Source of the DNA: Winogradskyella sp.
GTDB taxonomy: Bacteria > Bacteroidota > Bacteroidia > Flavobacteriales > Flavobacteriaceae
NCBI RefSeq assembly: GCF_028289625.1
Contig: NZ_JANQOM010000008.1
Span: forward strand, 1-54,923
Direction of reading: 5' to 3'
DNA length: 54,923 nucleotides
Shown: piece by piece, positions 9,869 through 18,501 of the stretch
Numbering within the stretch: position 1 is the stretch's first letter
How the letters are laid out: every line of letters starts with the position of its first letter
The notes under the pieces: generated by a model
Seen by the model: the letters and a program-made list of their open reading frames with translations, nothing else
What the model was told of the DNA's origin: nothing
The model's database searches: none
Translations under genes and position numbers: made by a program

Positions 9869-10458
9869 TGAATTATCCCCCAAAACATCATCAAAATGAT
9901 AATATCAATCGCATGATTGATGTTATTAAAACCTATCCTTTAGCTACGGTAATTTCGGTAAAAAACAATGAACCTCTCATTACGCATTTACCTTTGGTTT
10001 ATGATGAAGGAAAACTGATCGGACACATTGATATTTATAATCCTCAGGCGCAATTACTCAAAGATGATAACAATGTTACTATCATCTTTGGTGGTCCACA
10101 ATGCTATATTTCACCGACTGTGTATTCAACAACTCAACTACCGACTTGGAACTACATAAAAGTCCACATAAAAGGTATAGTAAAAGCTATTGAGAGCAAG
10201 AAAGCTTTAAAGCAGTCCCTAATAACCATGACCGAATTTTTAGAAGCACCTGACCATGAATATGTGCTAGAGCCAGACAATCCACGTTTGAATACCAATC
10301 TCAATTACATTGAAATGTTTGAAATAGACATTGCCCATTGGGAAGGCAAATTTAAACTCTCACAAGACAAAAAAACGAGTGACATGAAAGCCGCTAGAGA
10401 GGAATTGATACGGGCTAATCAAGAAAGTATCCGCTTATTTTTGGATAAAGTATTCTGA
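9868..10458 (+). CDS. FMN-binding negative transcriptional regulator, PaiB family
   Basis: A 196-residue protein of the PaiB/YtvA-type FMN-binding split-barrel family. Recognisable segments are the N-terminal YPPKHHQND, TYPLATVISV, THLPLVYDEGKLIGHI and the central TQLPTWNYIKVHIKG. The length is typical. Family members are described as transcriptional regulators in Bacillus, but many may be flavin-linked enzymes, so the role here is open. Its ATG overlaps the preceding DUF1569 stop codon. The two genes form a short operon. Confidence 0.88.
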   Translation: MNYPPKHHQNDNINRMIDVIKTYPLATVISVKNNEPLITHLPLVYDEGKLIGHIDIYNPQAQLLKDDNNVTIIFGGPQCYISPTVYSTTQLPTWNYIKVHIKGIVKAIESKKALKQSLITMTEFLEAPDHEYVLEPDNPRLNTNLNYIEMFEIDIAHWEGKFKLSQDKKTSDMKAAREELIRANQESIRLFLDKVF

Positions 10459-10498
10459 AAATCAATACCTTTAAGAGACCATCCTAAAACAGCTAAAA

Positions 10499-11386
10499 AT
10501 GAAAGACATTAAAAAAGAAGACATCAAACAAGAAGTTTTTGATCTTTACGATGACTATGCACACAATAAACTCAACCGCCGTCAATTTGTTGAAAAGCTA
10601 TCTATTTATGCTGTTGGTGGCTTAACAGTGCCATCATTACTAAGCTTCATGTCCCCAAATTATATTGATACGCTCTTGGTGAAACCAGATGACCCCACCC
10701 TTGATTCTAATTTTATCGACTACGAATCACCAAAAGGTGGCGAAACCATTAAAGGTTTATTATCCAAACCCAAAGTACATGAAGGAAAACTACCTGGAGT
10801 CGTGGTTGTCCATGAAAACCGTGGACTTAATCCATACATTGAAGATGTTGGAAGGCGTGTTGCTAAGGCCGACTTTATCTCATTAGCTCCAGATGCCTTA
10901 TCACCTTTAGGCGGCTATCCAGGGAATGATGATGATGGTAGAACCATGCAAAAGAAACGCGATAGAAACAAAATGCTAGAAGACTTCATTGCGGCTTACA
11001 ACCATTTAAAAAACCATAAGGATTGTAATGGTAAAGTAGGTGTCGTTGGTTTCTGTTTTGGTGGTTGGATTTCTAATATGATGGCTGTACGATTACCCAA
11101 TCTTGGTGCCGCAGTGCCCTATTATGGCAGACAGCCTGAAGCTGAGGATGCTAAAAAGATTAAAGCACCGCTTTTACTCCAATATGGTGAGTTAGATACA
11201 AGAGTAAATGCAGGCTGGCCAGCATTCGAAAAAGTACTCAAGGAAAATAATATCGAATATGAGGCGTATATCTATCCTGGAGTTAATCACGGTTTTCATA
11301 ATAATACAACACCGCGTTATGATAAGAAAGCCGCACAACTATCTTGGGATAGGACTATTGCTTTCTTTAATAAGCACCTAAAGTAA
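10499..11386 (+). CDS. Dienelactone hydrolase family protein with Tat-like leader
   Basis: A 295-residue alpha/beta hydrolase. The nucleophile is Cys in GFCFGGW, the acid Asp in QYGELDTRVNAG and the base His in PGVNHGFHN, with the conserved Glu in VVVHENRGLN: a complete dienelactone hydrolase triad. Residues about 26-48 contain NRRQFVEKL followed by a hydrophobic stretch, a twin-arginine-type signal, so it is probably exported folded. YghX-like proteins have the same arrangement. The natural substrate is unknown. A near-consensus TACCTTTA precedes the gene by about 30 bases. Confidence 0.88.
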   Translation: MKDIKKEDIKQEVFDLYDDYAHNKLNRRQFVEKLSIYAVGGLTVPSLLSFMSPNYIDTLLVKPDDPTLDSNFIDYESPKGGETIKGLLSKPKVHEGKLPGVVVVHENRGLNPYIEDVGRRVAKADFISLAPDALSPLGGYPGNDDDGRTMQKKRDRNKMLEDFIAAYNHLKNHKDCNGKVGVVGFCFGGWISNMMAVRLPNLGAAVPYYGRQPEAEDAKKIKAPLLLQYGELDTRVNAGWPAFEKVLKENNIEYEAYIYPGVNHGFHNNTTPRYDKKAAQLSWDRTIAFFNKHLK

Positions 11387-11434
11387 ACTTCAACAAAGGA
11401 ATTTGCATACAAGGTTTTTTAATTTCTGAAGTGT

Positions 11435-12235
11435 ATGAAACGTATACAACTTTTTGAATTTGAAGATTTAAATTGGTTTCCAAGTACCATTAGAACTGGC
11501 ATGACCAATCTATTAGTTGTATTACAAAAAATGATGGGTACATCAGATATAATTGCCTCAATTATCTCCAATATCAAACTAAGAAATGACTTTTCTAAAA
11601 TTATTGATTTGGGCTCAGGCTCTGGAGGTATTATGTTAGAGGTTATTGAAAAATTAAATAAGAATAATCAAAAACAAATTCAATTACTCTTAACCGACCT
11701 GCATCCAAATCCTAAAATAGTAAAACGAATAAATTTAAGTAACATTGCTAATGTGTCTTATAATGAAAATTCGATTGATGCCACTAGTTTAGGTAATTCA
11801 CCAACAGGGTTAAAAACCATGATGAATAGTTTTCACCATATGCCTCCAGATGTTGCTAAACGTATTCTAAAATCGGCACAAGATAATAAGGAAGTGCTCT
11901 TGATTTATGAAATTGGGGAAAACACCATTCCAACCCTACTTTGGTGGTTGCTATTGCCGTTATCTTTAGCGATACTCTTTATCATGGCATTATTTATGAC
12001 GCCTTTTATAAAACCTTTGAGCTGGAGTCAATTACTCTTTACCTATCTAATTCCTATTATCCCATTGTGCTATGCTTGGGATGGACAAGCTTCAATAATG
12101 AGAATCTACACATTTAATGATATAGAATATCTCATAAAGGATTTTAGAAATGAATCTTATAGTTGGGAAATAACCCAAGCCCAAAAACCAAATGGGAAAA
12201 AGGCAGGCTATTATATTTTAGGACTACCTAAGTAA
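11435..12235 (+). CDS. Class I SAM-dependent methyltransferase with C-terminal membrane segments
   Basis: A 266-residue protein. SAM motif I is KIIDLGSGSGGIML (about residues 51-64) and motif II LLTDLHPNP. Residues about 165-215 contain two strongly hydrophobic segments (LLLPLSLAILFIMALF and LLFTYLIPIIPLCYA), unusual for this fold and suggesting membrane attachment and a lipid or quinone substrate. The C-terminus returns to a soluble pattern (WEITQAQKPNGKKAGYYILG). I cannot name the substrate. It stands alone between the hydrolase gene and a decayed fragment on the other strand. Confidence 0.75.
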   Translation: MKRIQLFEFEDLNWFPSTIRTGMTNLLVVLQKMMGTSDIIASIISNIKLRNDFSKIIDLGSGSGGIMLEVIEKLNKNNQKQIQLLLTDLHPNPKIVKRINLSNIANVSYNENSIDATSLGNSPTGLKTMMNSFHHMPPDVAKRILKSAQDNKEVLLIYEIGENTIPTLLWWLLLPLSLAILFIMALFMTPFIKPLSWSQLLFTYLIPIIPLCYAWDGQASIMRIYTFNDIEYLIKDFRNESYSWEITQAQKPNGKKAGYYILGLPK

Positions 12236-12349
12236 TTATTTAAAGAAATACCACTTCAAAAATTCCCAACTAATCATTATGTAAGAATCCAACCGCCTCA
12301 CAACCGATGGAATGTCTTCACTCTGATAAGAAGAAGTATCACAGATTAG
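12236..12349 (-). pseudogene. C-terminal remnant of a paralogue of the lipoprotein at 13444-14088
   Basis: Reading the minus strand from 12349 gives LICDTSSYQSEDIPSVVRR followed by LDSY, then a divergent tail to a stop at 12238-12236. The end of the intact lipoprotein reads LIYNTSSFVSEDIPSIVRR and LDSY, so about 19 of 23 positions match or are conservative. The nucleotide similarity is also obvious (12281-12349 against 13459-13527). No start codon or upstream part of the gene remains. It is therefore a fragment left from a duplication or an old locus rearrangement. The rest of the 12236-12436 spacer shows nothing else. Confidence 0.8.
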
Positions 12350-12436
12350 ATAGTTCTTTATTGATTTTATTCTACAAAAAAATTCATTCCTCAAAAACAG
12401 AAGTTCTATCTTTATTATAAATTAAGTTATTGATTC

Positions 12437-12904
12437 ATGCATCAAAGGGCTATAAAAAAAGGGGAAATAATTCAACGAAGTGGTGAATTAAATTCAAAAA
12501 TCTATCATGTTCACGAGGGTTTATTGAGAGGTTACAGTATCGATGAAAAAGGCAAAGAACATATTTTTATTTTTGCTCCAGAAGGATGGACCATCGCTGA
12601 CAACCAGTCACCAGAGGCTCCATGTGATTTGTTTATTGATGCCCTCGAAGATTCCATTGTTACAGTCCATGAAAAGGATATTTCCAAAGAACATCAAAAT
12701 GTAAAACCTTTGGTAAAACGACTTGCCGTTTTACAAAAACGAATTATTATGCTTATGAGCTACTCAGCTAAAGAGCGTTATGCTCATTTTTTGGAAACCT
12801 ATCCAAACATCATACAGCGCGTACCCCAAAAAATGATCGCTTCTTATTTAGGTATCACACCAGAAGCCTTGAGTACCTTAAAGCGCAAGCTCATCAAAAA
12901 ATAG
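12437..12904 (+). CDS. Crp/Fnr family transcriptional regulator
   Basis: A 155-residue regulator. Residues 1-95 are a cyclic-nucleotide-binding-type beta-roll (KKGEIIQRSGELNSKIYHVH; HIFIFAPEGW). A dimerisation helix follows (PLVKRLAVLQKRIIML), then a C-terminal winged helix with recognition segment IASYLGITPEALSTLKRKL. It is shorter than the usual about 190 residues, lacking the first 20-30 residues; an in-frame stop lies just upstream of the ATG, so no longer start exists. The effector is unknown. An Fnr-like palindrome lies 8 bases downstream of the stop, in front of the next gene, which may be its target. Confidence 0.88.
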   Translation: MHQRAIKKGEIIQRSGELNSKIYHVHEGLLRGYSIDEKGKEHIFIFAPEGWTIADNQSPEAPCDLFIDALEDSIVTVHEKDISKEHQNVKPLVKRLAVLQKRIIMLMSYSAKERYAHFLETYPNIIQRVPQKMIASYLGITPEALSTLKRKLIKK

Positions 12905-12911
12905 TACGTTC

Positions 12912-12925
12912 TTAATCTAGATTAA
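12912..12925. promoter_or_regulatory. Fnr-like 14-bp palindrome, candidate Crp/Fnr operator
   Basis: TTAATCTAGATTAA is a perfect palindrome with the TTrAT-N4-ATyAA layout of Fnr boxes (TTGAT-N4-ATCAA). It lies between the Crp/Fnr gene and the membrane protein gene. A candidate -7 element CATTTTTG (12948-12955) would put the transcription start near 12960 and the palindrome centre near -41.5, the classic activator position. Binding is inference. Confidence 0.5.
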
Positions 12926-12976
12926 TGCAAAAGTGAATGGGTTATCGCATTTTTGAATAAACCAATTATTTTTAAA

Positions 12977-13429
12977 ATGAAAAACCTAGCGCTACTATTT
13001 AAAATTTCTACAATACTTTGGATTATATGGGGACTTGTCCATGTGCTTGCTGGCGTGATGACCATGCGAGGTATATTAACAGATGATATTACCGCCTCTG
13101 TTGCCGGTATCGCAGATGCTGTGGATCCAGATACTCTCAGAGTGGATTATCCAAAAGCTTCAGGAGCTATAATTGGGCAACATGGTTTTAACCTATTTTG
13201 GATTGGTGTTGTGACGTTTATTTCTGCTTTTTACGTTTGGAAAGGCAATAAAAATGCCATTTTCTTAGCCGCTATAACTGGTGGTCTAGCGGATTTAGGC
13301 TATTTTTTATTTATGGATTTGGGTGGCTATGTAAAGTTTATGCCAGGCACTGTGATGACCATTGTGTCCTCCTTTGCTATTATATTAAGTTTCTATGCTT
13401 ATTTTAAAACGAAAGCAGCGACTAAATAA
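12977..13429 (+). CDS. Small four-helix integral membrane protein, function unknown
   Basis: From the ATG at 12977 the protein has 150 residues with four hydrophobic segments: ILWIIWGLVHVLAGVM, LFWIGVVTFISAFYVW, FLAAITGGLADLGYFLF and TVMTIVSSFAIILSFYA. The loop between helices 1 and 2 is acidic. An in-frame TTG at 12953 would add eight residues but lies in the likely promoter element. I recognise no named family. Its position just downstream of the Crp/Fnr gene and the palindrome suggests it is the target of that regulator. It converges on the lipoprotein gene with a 14-base gap. Confidence 0.75.
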   Translation: MKNLALLFKISTILWIIWGLVHVLAGVMTMRGILTDDITASVAGIADAVDPDTLRVDYPKASGAIIGQHGFNLFWIGVVTFISAFYVWKGNKNAIFLAAITGGLADLGYFLFMDLGGYVKFMPGTVMTIVSSFAIILSFYAYFKTKAATK

Positions 13430-13443
13430 TTCATTAAACCAAT

Positions 13444-14088
13444 TCACTCTTCTACTAAATAACTATCCAATCGTCTTACAATCGATGGAATATCCTCACT
13501 TACAAAAGAGGATGTATTGTAGATAAGTCCATAGCCATCCGCATAATAAATATGATCCAATCCTGGGGATTGGCTTCCATTATTTAAAATCGCATAACGT
13601 TGCGAGTAGGTGCTTATAAAACTACCAGCCTCAACGGTAATCTCATTATCCAAGGCAATTAACTGGTCATAGACAGTTCCCCAATCTGAGGTAGTCAAAA
13701 CTCGAGCCGTGAAATGATTATTAGTGTATTTGATTCTACCATTGTCTTTCACCAAATAGCCCAAAGAATCCCTCAGCAACTCAAAATGCTCACCGTTAGG
13801 GTTGCAAAAGGCAATGCCAGCTTCGTTACCTGTGGTCCATCGTCTAAACTTGTAATAGGTTTTATTATTTAAAACTTCAGTGCTTACAATGCTTACAGAA
13901 TCAATGACACCAGTATCCTCATAGGTCTGCGTCGTAGCATTGTATTGGTAATTTTTATAAACCCATTGATTGCCTACGGTGAGCGCATAAAAATTTGAAC
14001 TTGGATCTTGATGATCTTGATTATGATCCGAGGTGGAACAAGAAAAGGCTACTAAGGCGAGAAAGCATAAATAAACTGTTCGTTTCAT
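13444..14088 (-). CDS. Lipoprotein of unknown function
   Basis: A 214-residue protein with a lipoprotein signal (YLCFLALVAFSC; lipobox AFSC, lipidated Cys17) followed by an acidic, Asp/His-rich segment (STSDHNQDHQDPSS). The body is beta-rich (YALTVGNQWVYKNYQYN), a pattern common in outer-membrane lipoproteins of Bacteroidetes. No enzyme motif is visible. The C-terminal SEDIPSIVRRLDSYLVEE is duplicated in the fragment at 12236-12349, so this family once had a second copy here. It probably faces the periplasm or cell surface. Confidence 0.8.
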   Translation of the reverse strand: MKRTVYLCFLALVAFSCSTSDHNQDHQDPSSNFYALTVGNQWVYKNYQYNATTQTYEDTGVIDSVSIVSTEVLNNKTYYKFRRWTTGNEAGIAFCNPNGEHFELLRDSLGYLVKDNGRIKYTNNHFTARVLTTSDWGTVYDQLIALDNEITVEAGSFISTYSQRYAILNNGSQSPGLDHIYYADGYGLIYNTSSFVSEDIPSIVRRLDSYLVEE

Positions 14089-14210
14089 GATTGTTGTGAT
14101 TGACTAATACTTTGAAACGTAAAGCTGCTTTATCTTTTTTGAGGTTGGTTAAACTAAATAATTTAACGCTTTGAAAAACAAAATATTGTATGAAAGGCGG
14201 TGAAATCAAT

Positions 14211-15563
14211 TTAAAACAATCGTTTAACCTCATCAAAATCCAAACCTCCATAATTGCCTGAGCTCATTAAGAGCAACGCTTTATTTTCAAAATTTTGAGA
14301 AAACAAGAAATTTTTAAAATCATCTGGATTGGTGTAGATAATTAAATCATCACATTGAAAAGCATTTGAAATTTGTTCGTGTGTTACTTCTTCCAGCTTT
14401 TTAATTTGAACTGCATGCGGTGAATAAAACACTACAGCAATATCAGCAGCATCTAAAGCGCCTTTATATTCCTTTAAAAATTCTGCGTTTAAACTGCTAT
14501 AGGTATGCAACTCCAAACAGGCCAACAAAGCCCTGTTGCTATATTGTTCCTTAACCGCTTTCGTCGTGGCTTCTACCTTACTTGGTGAATGCGCAAAGTC
14601 TTTATAAGCCACACTTTTAGAGTTTTCTGCAATTTTCTCCAAGCGTTTACTCGCCCCTTTAAAGGTAGAAATGGCTTCGTAAAAATCATCTTCATCTATA
14701 CCCATATGCTGGCAGATCCATTTGGCACCTGCTAAGTTGTTTAAATTATGCGCACCAAAGACTTCAATCGGCATAGGCCCTTCTGGAGTTTCTAATAAAG
14801 TTTCACCATCTTCAACGGTATACTCGGGAGTCGTATAGGGTATTTTTCGTATTTGATTCTCCGAAGCTTCCACGACACGTTTGACTTCAGCATCTTCTTC
14901 GTTGTAATTAATACTACCACCTAAAACAATGGAATCAATAAAGATTTTAAACTGCTCGACATAGTTTTCGTAGGTTGGAAACACATTAATATGATCCCAA
15001 GCAATGCCACTTAACAAAGCAATATTCGGTTTGTATAAATGAAACTTTGGTCGTCGGTCCATCGGTGAGCTTAAATACTCATCCCCTTCCAAAACCATAA
15101 AATCATTGTTTTCAGTCAGTTTTACCATCACATCAAATCCTTCCAACTGCGCTCCGACCATATAATCCACATCTTTATCGTGATAATGCATTACATGTAA
15201 AATCATAGAGGTTATGGTTGTTTTACCATGGCTTCCACCAATAACAACACGTGTTTTGTTTTTGGCTTGCTCATACAAAAATTCAGGATAACTGTAGATT
15301 TTAAGACCTAACTCTTGGGCCCTTAGCAGTTCAGGATTATCCGCTTTGGCATGCATTCCTAAGACTATAGCATCTATATCTAATGTGATTTTTTCTGGAT
15401 ACCAACCAAATTCTTCCGGCAATAAACCTTTAGCTTTTAACCTTGATTTTGAGGGATCAAAAATTTCGTCATCACTCCCAGTAACGTTATAGCCTTTGTT
15501 ATGAAGTGCCAAAGCCAAATTGTGCATGGCTGCACCGCCAATGGCAATAAAATGTACGTTCAT
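14211..15563 (-). CDS. mpl: UDP-N-acetylmuramate:L-Ala-gamma-D-Glu-meso-DAP ligase
   Basis: Peptidoglycan-recycling Mur ligase that joins recovered murein tripeptide to UDP-MurNAc in the cytoplasm. The N-terminal Rossmann segment is HFIAIGGAAMHNLALALHNK, the ATP loop GGSHGKTT lies at residues about 109-116, and EGDEY and HNLNNLAGA follow as in Mur ligases. The start ATG at 15563 (MNVHFIAIGG) is chosen over an in-frame TTG at 15581 because family members begin at this point; this gives 450 residues, the normal length. Upstream are two REP-like elements and a near-consensus promoter. Confidence 0.92.
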   Translation of the reverse strand: MNVHFIAIGGAAMHNLALALHNKGYNVTGSDDEIFDPSKSRLKAKGLLPEEFGWYPEKITLDIDAIVLGMHAKADNPELLRAQELGLKIYSYPEFLYEQAKNKTRVVIGGSHGKTTITSMILHVMHYHDKDVDYMVGAQLEGFDVMVKLTENNDFMVLEGDEYLSSPMDRRPKFHLYKPNIALLSGIAWDHINVFPTYENYVEQFKIFIDSIVLGGSINYNEEDAEVKRVVEASENQIRKIPYTTPEYTVEDGETLLETPEGPMPIEVFGAHNLNNLAGAKWICQHMGIDEDDFYEAISTFKGASKRLEKIAENSKSVAYKDFAHSPSKVEATTKAVKEQYSNRALLACLELHTYSSLNAEFLKEYKGALDAADIAVVFYSPHAVQIKKLEEVTHEQISNAFQCDDLIIYTNPDDFKNFLFSQNFENKALLLMSSGNYGGLDFDEVKRLF

Positions 15564-15636
15564 AGTTTTGCTTTGCAACAAATATCAATCTACAAAAATC
15601 AAATTCCAAATAACTCTCCACCTATTATGTCAATTC

Positions 15637-15673
15637 GAGTGAATTCTATTCATTTCAATCATAGAATTCACTC
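15637..15673. repeat. REP-like palindromic element
   Basis: GAGTGAATTCTAT (15637-15649) and ATAGAATTCACTC (15661-15673) form a perfect 13-bp stem with an 11-base loop. The outer bases GTC and GAC at 15629-15631 and 15679-15681 resemble the edges of dispersed GTCA-TTCGAG-type repeats common in flavobacterial intergenic regions. It lies between the TolC gene and mpl, both on the minus strand. No A/T tract typical of a terminator follows. Confidence 0.6.
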
Positions 15674-15687
15674 AAACCGACAGTTAA

Positions 15688-15715
15688 GAGATTGCCGCGC
15701 GAAGCTCGCAATGAC
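15688..15715 (-). repeat. REP-like element, GTCATTGCGAG type
   Basis: On the minus strand the element starts GTCATTGCGAGC and ends GCGGCAATCTC, with an internal ATTGC/GCAAT pairing. This wording is typical of dispersed extragenic palindromes in Bacteroidetes. It directly follows the 13-bp palindrome, so the TolC-mpl spacer is essentially a REP cluster. Confidence 0.6.
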
Positions 15716-15727
15716 ATTCACGGGTTT

Positions 15728-17131
15728 TTATAATTCAGGATTTACAGCTAGACTATTAAATAGCTTTGCCTTGGTACTAAAGAACTTAAACTCGATAGAA
15801 ATGGCTTTCAACTGGCTATCAATCAGCTTAGATTCACGAGAATTCACCAAAAACAAAGAGCTTTCTCCTAGTTCAAACTTTCGTTCTTCAGCTTGCAGTA
15901 AGCGCTCGGAATCAGTCACCATTTGCTGCGTAATATCATTTTGCAATACATAAGAATCAAGTTCTTGTTGTAAGGCATCTATCTTATTCCTAAGGTTGAC
16001 TCGCGTAGCATCGATTTCGAATTCTGTGTCTTGTAATTTGATTTTTGCCAATCGTAAATCCCCGCGTTCTTTCCTTAAGAATAATGGAAAACTAATATTA
16101 AGACCTCCTTTATATTCTGCTGTATTAAACGTACGAGCTACATCTGGATTTTCAGTTAAGAAATTATATTCCACATCCACTTTTGGCAATAACTTATTAG
16201 CTTTTAATCTAGTATCAACTTCCAAACTTTGTAATTTGTAATCCAAAGAAATCATTTTAGGATGCGCTTCTACTATAGCTTCATTATCTTGTAATTGATT
16301 AATGCTAAAAGTCATATCGATAATCGGCTCAGAATTAACATCTGGAATGACATTGGGTTGTAGTTCCACAGGAATATTATTTTCTAGCCATAAGAATGTC
16401 GATAATTCTAAAGCTGCTTTCAATAGTTTTACGCGTGATTGTTCTAGGCTTAAACGACGTTGATTAATGGCAATCCTGGCTTCTACCACATCGATTTGAG
16501 CACGTTCACCAACTTCTGCGCCACGCTCTACACCTCTAAATCGTTGCTCGGCATTAGTGAGGAAATTTTGAAATAACAACAACTCATTATACGCTTGTAA
16601 CCATTTAAAATAAGCCATTGAAGCTTCAAATAAGATGTTGTTGACAAAGATATCTCGATCTGCTTTGGCTTGTTCTCTAAATAATTTCGCCTGCTTTAAA
16701 GAAGCCATACGATCATTTATTAGAAAACCTTCTGCCAGAGACATTTTAACTCCAGCCGAATATAAACCATCATCTGGAACGTCAAATTCAGGATTTAAAA
16801 AGTCCCCTGAATTTTCTTCAAAGGTAGCCTTAAGCTCAATCCCATACCAGGTTGGAATTTTAAACATTCCATTGAGCTGATCCCAATACTCTTGTCCTTT
16901 AAACTTCTTTCGGTCGTAATCTACTTCAAACTTTGGATCAAAAGCTCCCCTTGACCTAAGCAGTTCTGCCTGACTTTCGTCAATGACTAACTCTGCCTGC
17001 TTGACTATGGGGTGAAACTTTTTAACATACGCCAAGTACTCGTCAAACCTCAGTATTTCAGAAATATTCTCTGTCTGCCCAAAGCTCGAAAAACCGATAC
17101 ATATTAGAAGTAATGTGCTTAGATACTTCAT
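15728..17131 (-). CDS. TolC family outer-membrane efflux protein
   Basis: A 467-residue outer-membrane channel of tripartite exporters. Residues 1-19 are a signal peptide (ending SFGQ). The remainder has two related halves of long coiled-coil helices with short beta-strands, for example YLAYVKKFHPIVKQAELVID in half one and GGLNISFPLFLRKERGDLRL in half two, the usual TolC pattern. It lies 3 bases after the HlyD gene and is the last gene of the TetR-ABC-HlyD-TolC operon. The cargo of the system is not evident. Confidence 0.88.
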   Translation of the reverse strand: MKYLSTLLLICIGFSSFGQTENISEILRFDEYLAYVKKFHPIVKQAELVIDESQAELLRSRGAFDPKFEVDYDRKKFKGQEYWDQLNGMFKIPTWYGIELKATFEENSGDFLNPEFDVPDDGLYSAGVKMSLAEGFLINDRMASLKQAKLFREQAKADRDIFVNNILFEASMAYFKWLQAYNELLLFQNFLTNAEQRFRGVERGAEVGERAQIDVVEARIAINQRRLSLEQSRVKLLKAALELSTFLWLENNIPVELQPNVIPDVNSEPIIDMTFSINQLQDNEAIVEAHPKMISLDYKLQSLEVDTRLKANKLLPKVDVEYNFLTENPDVARTFNTAEYKGGLNISFPLFLRKERGDLRLAKIKLQDTEFEIDATRVNLRNKIDALQQELDSYVLQNDITQQMVTDSERLLQAEERKFELGESSLFLVNSRESKLIDSQLKAISIEFKFFSTKAKLFNSLAVNPEL

Positions 17132-17134
17132 GAT

Positions 17135-18490
17135 TTATTTTTTGTCTTTTTTAGAACTATCACTGCCCTCAGGTTGATAATAATTAGGTGGGAAACCATT
17201 TAACTGCCGCCATAGCTCAAACCATATAGGCACGTCCTCTAATAAGGCGATAGTTCTTGCCCCAGAACCAGCTCTTATATCTTTCGGCCAAGGATGATCC
17301 TCTGGGTCTGGCTTTAATAGCACCCTAAATCTGCCATTAGAACTTATAAAACGTTCTACAGCTACGACCTCAGCACCGTAAGTACCGTAGGACACATTCG
17401 GCCATCCGCTAAAGATAATTGCCGGCCATCCATCAAACTGAATCCGAACTTTTTCACCTTTATGAATTAGAGGTAAATCTAAAGGTTGCACATAAGTTTC
17501 AACAGCTAAATCAATATTTTCGGGTATGATGCCTACCAGCTCTTCACCTTCCTTAAAGGTTTGCCCTACTCCACCGCGAAATGCTGTATTTATAAAACCA
17601 TCATAAGGTGCCGTGATGTATTGCATATCTCGCCTTAGTTCATAATTTGAGACCAAGTTTTCTAATTTTTGCACATCTGCCTCAGTACTGAATTGACTGG
17701 ATTGGGCTGAAAATTTTTCACTACGGGCCTTAGAAATCTTATCAGCAAATTCCTGCTTTACACGATTTATTTCCAATTTGGCATTAGTGACTTCTGTTTT
17801 GCTCACCAATAATTTTGCTTCTTGGGATGTTTCTTTTGCTTGGGTTTCTTGAAGTTTTATGGCGGCATCTTCCAAATGCTTTCTAGCTACAAAACCGTCT
17901 TGAAATAAACTGTCTGCCCGATTGTATTTGATTTGGGCTATTCTTAGATTGGTACGCGCTGCAACCAAATCTATACTATCCGCTTTTACCTTCTGTTTAG
18001 CCTGAGCTAATTTATTGTCGGCTTGCTCTAGTTTCAATTTACGTTCGTTTATTAATGCACCTATTCGCACCTCTTGTGCTTTTACTTTTTCTTCGTACGA
18101 CTTCGCAGAAAACTCCTTAGCATCTCGCTGTTGTTCGGTTCGTTCTACCAAATTAGGATCAAAATACTCACTTTTAATCTCTGCAATCTGCATAATGGTG
18201 TCGCCCTTTTTCACCGTTTGGCCTTCTCGTACATACCACTTCTGAATACTCCCTGGTATAGGAGATTGTATGGTTTGAGGTCTTTGCTCAGGTGTCAGTG
18301 AGGTCACCTGTCCTCTTCCTGAAATATTTTGCGTCCAAGGCAAAAACAAAATGATAAGACATACAATTGCAAAACCGGTTAAAAATTTTTTGCCCTGCTT
18401 GTAATAGTCTTTATTAAAAACATGCTTTGAAGACTTATACTTCGTTAAGTCAACCGTTTTATTCAATGGGTTTCTAGATATATTTAACAT
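17135..18490 (-). CDS. HlyD family membrane-fusion (periplasmic adaptor) protein
   Basis: A 451-residue adaptor. A single transmembrane segment lies near residues 36-55 (FAIVCLIILFLPW). A split lipoyl/biotinyl domain follows (PIPGSIQKWYVREGQTVKKG), then a long coiled-coil hairpin of about 170 residues, and a beta-barrel domain (YITAPYDGFINTAFRGGVGQ). It bridges the ABC subunit to the TolC channel encoded 3 bases downstream. The start is 11 bases after the ABC stop codon. Family is certain; the transported molecule is not. Confidence 0.9.
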   Translation of the reverse strand: MLNISRNPLNKTVDLTKYKSSKHVFNKDYYKQGKKFLTGFAIVCLIILFLPWTQNISGRGQVTSLTPEQRPQTIQSPIPGSIQKWYVREGQTVKKGDTIMQIAEIKSEYFDPNLVERTEQQRDAKEFSAKSYEEKVKAQEVRIGALINERKLKLEQADNKLAQAKQKVKADSIDLVAARTNLRIAQIKYNRADSLFQDGFVARKHLEDAAIKLQETQAKETSQEAKLLVSKTEVTNAKLEINRVKQEFADKISKARSEKFSAQSSQFSTEADVQKLENLVSNYELRRDMQYITAPYDGFINTAFRGGVGQTFKEGEELVGIIPENIDLAVETYVQPLDLPLIHKGEKVRIQFDGWPAIIFSGWPNVSYGTYGAEVVAVERFISSNGRFRVLLKPDPEDHPWPKDIRAGSGARTIALLEDVPIWFELWRQLNGFPPNYYQPEGSDSSKKDKK

Positions 18491-18501
18491 GATATTTTGC
18501 T

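Noticed and set aside
12953..12976. Upstream TTG start for the four-helix membrane protein
   Set aside because: The TTG lies in the candidate -7 element CATTTTTG; the ATG at 12977 gives a normal N-terminus.
15501..15953. Plus-strand open frame of 150 codons across the mpl start, the REP cluster and the TolC 3' end
   Set aside because: It runs antisense through two solid genes and a repeat; composition is not protein-like.
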